From positions 18,366 through 82,365 of the forward strand of contig NZ_JACLZI010000034.1 of NCBI RefSeq assembly GCF_014280935.1: 64,000 nucleotides of DNA. The letters run 5' to 3'. Below, piece by piece: positions 46,482 through 54,589 of the stretch (its first letter is position 1; every line of letters begins with the position of its first letter). A model generated the notes under the pieces. The model saw nothing but the letters and a program-made list of their open reading frames with translations, made no database searches and had not been told where the DNA came from. The stretch comes from Aquibacillus kalidii. GTDB taxonomy: Bacteria > Bacillota > Bacilli > Bacillales > Amphibacillaceae. The translations under genes and the position numbers were made by a program.

Positions 46482-46510
46482 ATTTAAACATGAACTTAAT
46501 TCCTTGTCAA
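46482..46510 (-). promoter_or_regulatory. Promoter of the Met T-box unit
   Basis: -35 TTGACA (46505-46510), 17-base spacer, -10 TTAAAT (46482-46487) on the minus strand. Confidence 0.65.
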
Positions 46511-46530
46511 CTTCCTCTATGTTTCGCCTT

Positions 46531-47316
46531 TTACAGGATCAACCCACTATACACCATTCCGAGATTAATACAAATATGCCAAATAATAGCTGGATAAATA
46601 CTATTAGTTCTTAGCACAATCGCAGCATAAAAGAAACCTCCAAGCGAAAACAATAAACAAACGTATAGTGGAAATCCTAACATCAAATGCTGTAATCCAA
46701 ACCCTAAACTAGTTACGGAAACAGCAAATGGAATGTTGCATAATTTAATAAGACTTGATAACAATATTCCACGCCATAGCCACTCCTCTAAGACACCATT
46801 AATCAAAGCGAACAAAATACCAAAAAGGATAACTGACTTAAGGTAAGATGTATCCTGAATTAGGATAAAAGGTAAAAACACCACTATATTACTAGTAATA
46901 GCTATCAGTAAAAAGGTGGATGCTTTAATGCTATGAAACCCGCTCCACATATATGGGAAGTATATCCGTTGATCCCACTGTGGTCTATTATGAAAAAACG
47001 TTATAGGATGCTTATAAAGAAATAAGGTAAAGTACAAGGCTGAAATGATTAAGACAAGTAGAGCTCGATTGAGAAGAATTCTGACCTCCTGCCAACTAAT
47101 TAGCTGACCAAGCCATTCATTTACCTGATAGAACAGGAAAAAACTTGTTAAAAAACCAAGCACAACTCCACATAATAATCGGTATCTCTTATCTAGAAAA
47201 AATAACATTGTTAAAATGATTTGGATAACTAAAATACTAATATAGTGATTATAGGATATTTCCACCATTCCGACTAACAGACAAATTGCAATCGCACATA
47301 AAAGAAATTTTCTCAA
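46531..47316 (-). CDS. CPBP family intramembrane metalloprotease
   Basis: 261 residues, about eight helices. Motif 1 EEWLWRG, motif 2 FGLQHLMLG and motif 3 IIWHICIN supply the Glu and His ligands of type II CAAX/bacteriocin-processing proteases. Role unknown; members process prenylated proteins, bacteriocins or anti-sigma factors. TTG start behind GGAG. It lies upstream of the T-box promoter on the same strand. Confidence 0.88.
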   Translation of the reverse strand: MRKFLLCAIAICLLVGMVEISYNHYISILVIQIILTMLFFLDKRYRLLCGVVLGFLTSFFLFYQVNEWLGQLISWQEVRILLNRALLVLIISALYFTLFLYKHPITFFHNRPQWDQRIYFPYMWSGFHSIKASTFLLIAITSNIVVFLPFILIQDTSYLKSVILFGILFALINGVLEEWLWRGILLSSLIKLCNIPFAVSVTSLGFGLQHLMLGFPLYVCLLFSLGGFFYAAIVLRTNSIYPAIIWHICINLGMVYSGLIL

Positions 47317-47341
47317 TTATATCCAACTCCATAATCTTATT

Positions 47342-47869
47342 CTACTTAGAAAGATCTGTTCGTAATTGACGTTTTATAGCACGTATTTGTCCCCTGTGAT
47401 TAATCTCGTCCTCTAAAACATGAAACCATAAGTAAAAATTGTTATAAGCAATTCCATTTGGCCATTCCCTTTTCTCCATCAACCACTCGTCATCCTTTTG
47501 TTTCAAATGCTGCAAGGTATCAGCTCTTACCTGTTGTAACTTTTCGATATAATGTGGAACAGATAGGCTATGAATCTGATTCCTTCCTTTATCACCTAGT
47601 TCAATTGCCGCTTCCCAAATGCTATATTCTTCTTTGTTAAAGTCTCTTTCCTTGAAAGAAATTAACTGATGAACCTTCTCAATGGCTGCAATATGTAAAA
47701 GTAAAGCTCCAATCGAATTATCATTTATGTAGTTAAGATGATCTAACTCTTGGACTTTTAAGTCGGATATCTCCTGGATGGTAACCTCACGTACATGCTC
47801 CAGCTGAAATACTAATTCTCCTATTTTTTCTGTAAAACCTTCTTTAGCTACTACTTCATACGTAACCAT
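47342..47869 (-). CDS. DinB/DUF664 family protein
   Basis: 175 residues, four-helix bundle. The His triad positions are visible (LLHIAAIEKVH near 58-68; HVLEDEINHRGQI near 151-163). Relatives are metal-dependent thiol transferases (bacillithiol or mycothiol S-transferases). Ribosome site AAAGGGGG before ATG 47869. Only about 25 bases separate it from the CPBP protease gene. Confidence 0.85.
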   Translation of the reverse strand: MVTYEVVAKEGFTEKIGELVFQLEHVREVTIQEISDLKVQELDHLNYINDNSIGALLLHIAAIEKVHQLISFKERDFNKEEYSIWEAAIELGDKGRNQIHSLSVPHYIEKLQQVRADTLQHLKQKDDEWLMEKREWPNGIAYNNFYLWFHVLEDEINHRGQIRAIKRQLRTDLSK

Positions 47870-47992
47870 TCACTTACCCCCTTTTAAATACTCATTAAGG
47901 TTACCAACATTCTCTGTGAAAAAACAGGCTGAACATTTGTAGTAATTAGTGGTAAAATGAAGATGACATCAACAATGGAAATTAATAACTAC

Positions 47993-48565
47993 TTATCCTT
48001 TAAACCATAACCTCTCCACGTTATGAAGGTTTTCACCTACAAAGGTTAACTTATATATATCGGGTTTGGCTGTATGCTTCCAAAAGTCATAATTATAATG
48101 TGAATCATAGTAACCCATGATAGCAGTCATGATATTGCCGTGTGTGCCAATCACAATATGTTGTCCCTTATATTTACGGAGAAGGTTTGTAATAATTGGG
48201 ATGGCTCGTTCTTTGGCTTGGCTAATAGACTCCCCTCCTGGTAAGCAGAAATCTTTATCCTCAAATGATTGCCTAATAGCTTCTTCTAATTCAACCTCAT
48301 CTAATTGGCCATCACCACCAACTAACCTTTCTTTCAACTCTTCTACTTCGACGATTTCTAAATGTCGTTCTTTTGCTATACCTTCAACTGTTAGAATAGC
48401 TCTTGCAAAAGGACTAGAAATGACCATATCCACTTTTTCCTTGCTCATTATTTCTGTTATCCTCTTTACATCGGTTTCCCCTTGTAAGGATAACCCTCTT
48501 GTTCTTTCTTGCCCAACAATGTATGGCGATTGTGCATGCCTTACCATATATAATACTGTCTCCAT
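47993..48565 (-). CDS. Histidine phosphatase family protein
   Basis: 190 residues. The RHA motif (VRHAQSP) holds the catalytic His, followed by SSPFARAILT and the distal GTHGN. A phosphoglycerate-mutase-like phosphatase of unknown substrate. ATG 48565 is six bases after AAGGAGG; the ATG at 48571 overlaps that site. Confidence 0.9.
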   Translation of the reverse strand: METVLYMVRHAQSPYIVGQERTRGLSLQGETDVKRITEIMSKEKVDMVISSPFARAILTVEGIAKERHLEIVEVEELKERLVGGDGQLDEVELEEAIRQSFEDKDFCLPGGESISQAKERAIPIITNLLRKYKGQHIVIGTHGNIMTAIMGYYDSHYNYDFWKHTAKPDIYKLTFVGENLHNVERLWFKG

Positions 48566-48576
48566 CGACATCCTCC

Positions 48577-49137
48577 TTAATAGGAATAAACTAGAAGCCT
48601 ACTCCAAATAGATTGCCAGTTTTTCTCTTCCACTCTCTGTTGATAGAGAGGTAATAAGTTTTTATTTTCTTTAAAAAATTGGGTCGGTTTAACCTTTAAA
48701 TTGACCAAATCTTTAATACCACATGGTGAAGCTAACACAATATTATCGTCCCCACTCATTTTCACTCCGATCGCAGTAGCCGTTTCAGGAAACTTGGAAA
48801 TAGCATCAATCGATGATTTATACGGTTCGACACCATTTATGTGATGCATCCTAGCCTCATTTTTTACGGACCAAGGTACGTGCGGATCCCACTCGTATAG
48901 TTGCTTTTCTATTCTCTTTTCTGTTATTTCCGATAGGTTGTTTGGGTCAAAGTAAACAACATCTACATCTGGTAATATGGTTCGTTCTGAAAAGTCATGA
49001 ATACTATCCCATACTTTCGCTCGAACAAAACCAGCGCAAATCCACCAATCAGGTAATGCCAGTTGTTTAGCAGCATGTAATATATTCGTCATCCATTTAT
49101 CTTGTTCAATAATCGATATAATATCTTTCTCGCCCAT
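48577..49137 (-). CDS. Nucleotidyltransferase family protein (NTP_transf_6-like)
   Basis: 186 residues. WWICAGFVRAKVWD followed by LPDVDVVYFDP is the pattern of the COG3575 nucleotidyltransferase-like group, with DVD as metal-binding residues. The C-terminal NLKVKPTQFFKENKNLLPLY also fits. Start uncertain: ATG 49137, 49146 and 49149 all lie close after AGGAGG, and an upstream ATG at 49173 has no site. It precedes the phosphatase gene by about 10 bases, so they are an operon. Confidence 0.82.
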   Translation of the reverse strand: MGEKDIISIIEQDKWMTNILHAAKQLALPDWWICAGFVRAKVWDSIHDFSERTILPDVDVVYFDPNNLSEITEKRIEKQLYEWDPHVPWSVKNEARMHHINGVEPYKSSIDAISKFPETATAIGVKMSGDDNIVLASPCGIKDLVNLKVKPTQFFKENKNLLPLYQQRVEEKNWQSIWSRLLVYSY

Positions 49138-49205
49138 GTCCCCCATCATCCTCCTATTCACCTTTATTTTCATAGTATCATAATAAATGAAAAGGTAGTG
49201 ATAGC

Positions 49206-50417
49206 CTATTGCTTCTCTTCTGTAATAATTGTGAGAGAAGGACTTAACAGAAAAATGTTTAATATTACAGTCACAATTGACATAAAAATAGCTCCAACTA
49301 TAACAATGGATTGAATTTCAAATACATGAGCAGTTATTCCAAAAAGTATGGTTATAAGAATGACTAAAGCGGATTCAACTAAATCATACATACTTCCAAC
49401 CCTACCCATCATATCCACTGGAATTCTGTTTTGGTAGAAGGTATGAAATCCTGTTGTTGCAAAAGCTAGAGAAAAGGATAGAACGAAGAAACCAACTGCT
49501 GCTAACAGAAAGGTATTTGAAAAAGCATACAAGAGGTACCCAACAGAAACAATTAAAGAACCGAGTCCCATTAGTACTTGTAAAGATAATTTATTAGACA
49601 AAATAGTCGTTAGCATTGCACCAATGATAATACCAAAACCCGCGATACTGACGAGAAATCCATATTCACTATTAGATAAGGATAATACTTCTTTCGCAAA
49701 AGGAGCTTCCAAAGAATCTACTGCTGCCGTCATAACCAACATTCCACTAAATAAAAAATAAATAGACATAACATAAACATTTTGCATGCTAAACCTTTTT
49801 ACAAGTTTCCAATCATTTTTAACTAAAGAGAATGACATTTTTTGTTGAGTAACATTGCTCTTTTCTAGATTAGGAAGCAGCAATGTTAGGAACCCGGAGA
49901 AAATGAACGATACGCCATTGAAAATAATCGCAAACTCAGGGGAACCAATGATAAATAAGAATCCAGCAATAGCAGGTCCAATCAAAAATCCACCTGATTC
50001 TATTAAACTACGTAAAGCGTTAAATCGTCTCCTTTTTCCAATTGGGATTAACTTGGTCACGTAAGTCATTGCAGTTGGATGAAAGATAGAACTTGCCATA
50101 TTTACTAGAAGCACGAATGAATACATCATCCATAAAGATGGCATCAGAGGCAAACAAAGTACGATAATTCCTCTGACAACATCTAACCAAACCATTAGAT
50201 TCCGCTTATTTAACCGATCAATAATACTTCCTGACCACCCATTTGTTATAAGTGTCGCGAGCGGCTTTAAAATATATAGCAAAGCTACATAAAGCGGTGA
50301 ACCTGTCATATCCAGTACTATTAAATTTAGTGCGATTAAATAAATCCAATCTCCTACATTAGACACACCTATACTTGACAATAAAAGAACTGGATATTTC
50401 CACGATTTCGTTTTCAT
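49206..50417 (-). CDS. MFS transporter, macrolide-efflux-like
   Basis: 403 residues, twelve helices. The opening LSSIGVSNVGDWIYLIALNL and the loop SIIDRLNKRNLMVWLDVVRG match the Mef/multidrug efflux subgroup of MFS. Drug or metabolite exporter of unknown substrate. ATG 50417 behind AAGGAGG. Its leader is a full T-box element, which is unexpected for this kind of transporter and implies control by amino-acid supply. Confidence 0.88.
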   Translation of the reverse strand: MKTKSWKYPVLLLSSIGVSNVGDWIYLIALNLIVLDMTGSPLYVALLYILKPLATLITNGWSGSIIDRLNKRNLMVWLDVVRGIIVLCLPLMPSLWMMYSFVLLVNMASSIFHPTAMTYVTKLIPIGKRRRFNALRSLIESGGFLIGPAIAGFLFIIGSPEFAIIFNGVSFIFSGFLTLLLPNLEKSNVTQQKMSFSLVKNDWKLVKRFSMQNVYVMSIYFLFSGMLVMTAAVDSLEAPFAKEVLSLSNSEYGFLVSIAGFGIIIGAMLTTILSNKLSLQVLMGLGSLIVSVGYLLYAFSNTFLLAAVGFFVLSFSLAFATTGFHTFYQNRIPVDMMGRVGSMYDLVESALVILITILFGITAHVFEIQSIVIVGAIFMSIVTVILNIFLLSPSLTIITEEKQ

Positions 50418-50454
50418 CGTAAACCTCCTTAATTGATAAACATTAAGTTAACAA

Positions 50455-50740
50455 CAAAAAAATCCCACCCCCAAGATTATGCATCTTGGGGACGAGATTC
50501 TATAATCGCGGTGCCACCCCAGTTTGTTAATATGTCACCATATTAGCCTCATCAAGTACGACATGGCAAAACCATGCTTATACCCTAGCTCTATATCGGG
50601 AGCGCCCGTCACATTATCACTAAGTACACGTTCCAATGTGTTGCTCAGAGGCTTGTTTCAGCAAACAAATCCTAACCCCTTTTCACCACCCGGAGCTCTC
50701 TTTATAGGATTTTGTTTATTTACTCTTCTCATCATCGCAT
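50455..50740 (-). ncRNA. T-box leader of the MFS gene, apparent glutamine (or asparagine) specificity
   Basis: Minus strand: GATGATGAGAAGAGTA, AGAGAGC, GGTGGTG (stem I), T-box GGGGTGGCACCGCG (50507-50520) and a terminator CCCCAAGAT/ATCTTGGGG (50469-50491) with seven T. In the specifier region CTGAAACAAGCCTCTGAGC, alignment with the ATG of the Met leader places the codon at CAA (50653-50655, Gln); one phase earlier is AAC (Asn). The T-box base C (TGGC) calls for a tRNA with discriminator G, which fits Gln or Asn but not Thr. Confidence 0.9.
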
Positions 50741-50755
50741 TTAATATTATGAAAA

Positions 50756-50784
50756 ATACTACCATGTTAGGTAAGGGTTGTAAA
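50756..50784 (-). promoter_or_regulatory. Promoter of the second T-box unit
   Basis: -35 TTTACA (50779-50784), 17-base spacer, -10 TAGTAT (50756-50761) on the minus strand. Confidence 0.6.
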
Positions 50785-50867
50785 CTCCTTTTCACAAATT
50801 ATTTGGACTAAAAAAGTAGTACAAACATACACTTAATACTAGATCATTTACAAAAGGAGTATCCCAA

Positions 50868-51182
50868 ATGAAAACATTATTTTCGATGCTTATATTAGTT
50901 CTCCTATTTGCATTTGTTGGTTTTATAGAATCGCAGAATAATACGGAGGAAATGATTGGTGCTTATTCAAGTGCACTGGATGAATCCGAAACTGTTTCAA
51001 CACATGAAAGGAAAGTACCGTCCTATACCGAACTTGATTTAATTCTTGAAGGGAAAGAAGAGGTAGACGGTCAAATTGTCGAAACTTATCAAGAATACGA
51101 GATCTACAAAGACGACCAGGGGAATATAGTAAAAAAAGTACCGACTGCTAATTACAGTTATATTAGTTATAATGCACAATAA
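50868..51182 (+). CDS. Small secreted or anchored acidic protein, unknown
   Basis: 104 residues: N-terminal hydrophobic signal/anchor (about 4-20), then an acidic polar domain ending PTANYSYISYNAQ. The charged part (IVETYQEYEIYKDDQGNIVK) looks like a short beta-rich repeat. Ribosome site AAAGGAG before ATG 50868 and a terminator after the gene. Not recognised. Confidence 0.7.
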   Translation: MKTLFSMLILVLLFAFVGFIESQNNTEEMIGAYSSALDESETVSTHERKVPSYTELDLILEGKEEVDGQIVETYQEYEIYKDDQGNIVKKVPTANYSYISYNAQ

Positions 51183-51203
51183 ATCAGGATAACTCATTTA
51201 TTT

Positions 51204-51236
51204 AAACGATTGGAATTATATATTCCAATCGTTTTA
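51204..51236 (+). terminator. Terminator
   Basis: Twelve-base stem AAACGATTGGAA/TTCCAATCGTTT followed by TAAATT; T run moderate. Confidence 0.75.
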
Positions 51237-51347
51237 AATTAGAATAAGAGATCTTCTTCTCTCTAGAATACATTCCCCTACTACTCTAGACTTTCCTGGA
51301 ACACACCGTTAAAATGACCGCTATTAATTATGCGTGAGTACTATTTT

Positions 51348-51512
51348 TTATGATAAACTAAAGGAGTGTTCGTTATCGAACACTCCTAGAGATGGTATAT
51401 CCTCTAATGTTACGCCGCACGTTGGCGTTACGCCAATTTGAGTATAACCATCTTCATAGAAGAAAAAGTCTTCTGTATATAAAATAGCATAATTGATGAA
51501 ACCAGTTTCATA
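51348..51512 (-). pseudogene. Possible 3' remnant of an unknown gene
   Basis: A leftward frame of about 54 codons with no start reads GFINYAILYTEDFFFYEDGY, VTPTCGVTLEDIPSLG and ends SFSLS. The composition looks coding, and two strong palindromes in it (51362-51387 and 51423-51437) fall inside this frame. Could be chance. Confidence 0.25.
51496..51511 (+). promoter_or_regulatory. LacI-type operator
   Basis: Perfect palindrome ATGAAACCAGTTTCAT, 33 bases before the LacI gene start, with the TGAAAC half-site typical of LacI-family operators. Suggests autoregulation. Confidence 0.6.
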
Positions 51513-51543
51513 TCAAGCAAATTTTTCTAAAAAAGGTGAACAT

Positions 51544-52506
51544 ATGGCCAACATAAAAGATATAGCCAAGCTAGCAGGGGTTTCCGTAACAACTGTTTCA
51601 AGGGTTCTAAACAATCACCCTTATGTAAGTGAAGAAAAGAAAGAAGCAGTACGCTACGCAATGGAGCAAAGTAATTACCGACCAAATATTAATGCTGTAC
51701 ATTTGAGTAAAGGGAAAACCAACCTAATAGGAGTGGTTATCCCGTTTATAAACCACCCCTATTTCGGACTATTAGTCGAAGGGATTGCAAACGAGGCTGT
51801 AAGTAACAATTACAAACTCGTATTATTTCAAACTAATTACGAGGAAGAAAGAGAACTAGAAGCTTTATTGATGTTAAAAAATAAACAAATTGATGGTCTA
51901 GTCATTGGTTCTAGGATTTGTCATTGGGAAGTTATAAAGGAATACATAGATTATGGTCCGATCGTCGTATGTGAAGATGCAAGAGAACAGCAGGTCGCTT
52001 CTACTTATATCAATCATTATGAGAGCTTCTCTATTGCTTTAGAGTATTTACACCGTAAAGCTCACAACGAAATTGGCTACTGCATAGGAAGAAAATCTGG
52101 TTCAAATAGTACACAAAGAGACCTTGCTTATCGGGACTTTTTAGCAAAAAACAATATAGATTACAATCCCTCTTTTGTGTTTTCTAATTGCTTTAAATTT
52201 GAAGATGGTGTACGTGTAGTTGACCTTCTAACTACAATGAAAAAAACACCATCCGCTTTACTAGTAACGAGTGATCAGGTAGCTGCAGGGATCCTGACTT
52301 GTTGTCGGGAAAGGAATATCCAAGTCCCACATCAATTAGCTATAATGGGCTTTGATAACCAACCGATTGCAAAAATAATGAACATTACCACACTAGAGAT
52401 TCCAATTGTAGAAATCGGGAGAAGTCTTTTTAGACAAGCACTTGAAAGTGAAACCGTAACCCATAATGAAATAGCTGTGAAATTAATTGAGAGATTAACG
52501 GTTTAA
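51544..52506 (+). CDS. LacI family transcriptional regulator
   Basis: 320 residues. N-terminal helix-turn-helix and hinge (IKDIAKLAGVSVTTVSRVLN) followed by a periplasmic-binding-protein-like effector domain (GVVIPFINHPYFGLLVEGIA; LLVTSDQVAAGILTCC; IMGFDNQPIA). ATG 51544 behind AAAAGGTGA; an upstream ATG at 51493 falls within the operator. No sugar operon is next to it, so its targets are elsewhere; effector unknown. Confidence 0.93.
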   Translation: MANIKDIAKLAGVSVTTVSRVLNNHPYVSEEKKEAVRYAMEQSNYRPNINAVHLSKGKTNLIGVVIPFINHPYFGLLVEGIANEAVSNNYKLVLFQTNYEEERELEALLMLKNKQIDGLVIGSRICHWEVIKEYIDYGPIVVCEDAREQQVASTYINHYESFSIALEYLHRKAHNEIGYCIGRKSGSNSTQRDLAYRDFLAKNNIDYNPSFVFSNCFKFEDGVRVVDLLTTMKKTPSALLVTSDQVAAGILTCCRERNIQVPHQLAIMGFDNQPIAKIMNITTLEIPIVEIGRSLFRQALESETVTHNEIAVKLIERLTV

Positions 52507-52528
52507 GAATTATTTCCTTAAGGCTAGT

Positions 52529-52564
52529 AAAAGACATTTGGCTAAATCAAGCCAAATGTCTTTT
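52529..52564. terminator. Bidirectional terminator
   Basis: Fifteen-base perfect stem AAAAGACATTTGGCT/AGCCAAATGTCTTTT between converging genes. Confidence 0.92.
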
Positions 52565-52573
52565 ATAAACTTT

Positions 52574-53494
52574 CTAACCTACTAACCTTTCAGTTGACTG
52601 ATCAGCCTTATATCTTTTTCGAGTATAGAGATTGGTAGCCACAAAACCTAAAAGTACTAGAATGGTAGCAAGAACCCCACCTTCCAGTCCAAATGTTCCG
52701 CCAGTTAATAGTTGATTACCCTCTTGAATTTCCATATTATAAATTCCATGCGGAGTTGTTCCGCTAACTGCAAAACCAAATACATTCCCTTGAAAGTAGT
52801 TCCAAGTAACATGATATCCAATAGGTAACCATAAACTATTTGTTGCATCAAACATATAGGCAAATAAAATGCCGACTAGGAAAATATTCACTAAACCGAT
52901 AACACTTACATTTGGGTTAGTTGCATGAGAAACGCTAAATACAAGAGCAGGAATTAAGTAAATCATCCATTTCGTATTGCCTCTGTCTAACATTGTCACC
53001 ATCATATATCCTCTAAAGAGCATCTCTTCAAAAAGTCCAACAAGTAGAAACATAATAAGGAACGACAGCGTATAAGTAGAAAAATTAGGATTATTAAAAG
53101 AGTTTAGCAATTCTACATTGCCTGTAGATAGTAAAATACCAAAAATAACAGTGATAGAAACAGCACCTAAAAGTAACCCAAATCCTAAATCAGCCATTGA
53201 TCCTCTAAAGCCAAGCTCTTTTAACGACTTTTTATTAACAAATCGCCAAATTAAATATGTACTAATGATAGCTCCTAATGTTCCCCCACCTTGAGCTAAC
53301 AAATAAAGCCACGGATATTGATCTAAGGATGTCATAATTTCATCTGTGCTAAAGGAACTTAGATTGGACATTTCATTGAAGAAAAATATAATAGTCCCAG
53401 GGATTGAGAAAATAACTTGAGCAATCAGCATACCAATTAGCACCAAGGCAATTAACCAACCTGAACGGATTTGACCATTTTTATTTTTAAACAT
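52574..53494 (-). CDS. CPBP family intramembrane metalloprotease
   Basis: 306 residues, eight helices. Motifs FEEMLFRGYMM (EExxxR), FSVSHATNPN and GYHVTWNYFQGNVFG carry the Glu/His ligands of CAAX-protease-like enzymes. Second CPBP gene of the window and not close in sequence to the first. ATG 53494 behind AAAGGAGGTG. Substrate unknown. Confidence 0.9.
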   Translation of the reverse strand: MFKNKNGQIRSGWLIALVLIGMLIAQVIFSIPGTIIFFFNEMSNLSSFSTDEIMTSLDQYPWLYLLAQGGGTLGAIISTYLIWRFVNKKSLKELGFRGSMADLGFGLLLGAVSITVIFGILLSTGNVELLNSFNNPNFSTYTLSFLIMFLLVGLFEEMLFRGYMMVTMLDRGNTKWMIYLIPALVFSVSHATNPNVSVIGLVNIFLVGILFAYMFDATNSLWLPIGYHVTWNYFQGNVFGFAVSGTTPHGIYNMEIQEGNQLLTGGTFGLEGGVLATILVLLGFVATNLYTRKRYKADQSTERLVG

Positions 53495-53755
53495 GCTTAC
53501 ACCTCCTTTTTTTTGTGAATTTGCTTCTTATTTACAGGGTTTACCAAATAACTCCTTTATAAATTGTAGGGTAAAATAGACGAAGACGCAATTCATTTTT
53601 GGAAGTATAACGGAAGCGTTACAAAGTAGAATATTTAACACTATTTATTGAACAGGATGAACAATCCTCTTACCGTGCTCATCATAGATCTCTAGGCTAC
53701 TAGATATATGCTAAAATATCAATAAGTAGAAGCTTAGATGCTAAGGAGGAATTTC

Positions 53756-54409
53756 ATGGGTAATTACAACGTCATTTTATTTGATCTAGATGGAACACTT
53801 TCAGATCCAAAGGTAGGAATAACTAAATCTGTTCAATATGCGTTACATAGAATGGGAATTGATGAACCAGATATTGATAAATTAGAATGTTTTATAGGAC
53901 CACCATTGCAAACTTCTTTCACTGAATATTACAATTTTGATGAAGAAAGTACACAAAAAGCAATCGCATTCTATAGGGATAGGTTTAAAGAGAAGGGAAT
54001 GTATGAGAATGAATTATATGCAACGATACCCTCACTATTAAAATCATTGCAAGAACAAGATTCCACTTTAGTTGTAGCAACCTCTAAACCGACTGTTTTC
54101 GCAGAACAAATCCTTCAGTTTTTTAATATTGACCATTATTTTGAATTAATTGTTGGAAGTAATCTTGATGGAACAAGAGCATCTAAAACAGAAATCATTC
54201 AATATATACGAAACCATTATAAAGAACAAAAAACTAATGACTTTATCATGATTGGCGATAGAAAACACGACATTATCGGGGCTAATAATACTGGTATTCA
54301 TTCCATTGGGGTTACATATGGATATGGTTCATTGGAAGAATTACGAGAAGTCAAACCTAGCTATCTTGTTAGTAGTGTTAATCAGTTAAAAGATCTGTTA
54401 ATAAATTGA
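53756..54409 (+). CDS. HAD hydrolase, phosphoglycolate phosphatase-like
   Basis: 217 residues: motif I LFDLDGTLSDP, motif II VATSKP, motif III Lys in RASKTEI, motif IV MIGDRKHDIIGA, with a helical cap (about 15-80). The GITKSVQYALHRMGI start resembles the PGP/PpaX/Gph group. Substrate not predictable. ATG 53756 is chosen for its AAGGAGGA site; the frame opens at 53738. Confidence 0.9.
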   Translation: MGNYNVILFDLDGTLSDPKVGITKSVQYALHRMGIDEPDIDKLECFIGPPLQTSFTEYYNFDEESTQKAIAFYRDRFKEKGMYENELYATIPSLLKSLQEQDSTLVVATSKPTVFAEQILQFFNIDHYFELIVGSNLDGTRASKTEIIQYIRNHYKEQKTNDFIMIGDRKHDIIGANNTGIHSIGVTYGYGSLEELREVKPSYLVSSVNQLKDLLIN

Positions 54410-54455
54410 AAATAATGCATAAATATCACCTTCTATAAAGATTCGGAAATAATAT

Positions 54456-54492
54456 AAAACGCTCAGATTACTTTTTTCACTCTGAGCGTTTT
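54456..54492. terminator. Bidirectional terminator
   Basis: Twelve-base stem AAAACGCTCAGA/TCTGAGCGTTTT between the HAD gene and the end of narK. Confidence 0.88.
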
Positions 54493-54589
54493 CTCTATCT
54501 TATGTTAATAGACCCAAGTAGTATTCCTTAACTGATGACCTTGAACTTATACGTCACCAAACTCGTATAGATTGGGATTTCATTTTCTC

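Noticed and set aside
48117..48611. 164-codon rightward frame opposite the histidine phosphatase gene
   Set aside because: Opposite strand of a gene with intact catalytic motifs; no start signal and no family features.
51362..51437. Two strong palindromes that look like a terminator and a MerR-type operator
   Set aside because: Neither has a T run or sits by a suitable promoter, and both fall inside a leftward coding-like remnant, so they may just be codon coincidence.
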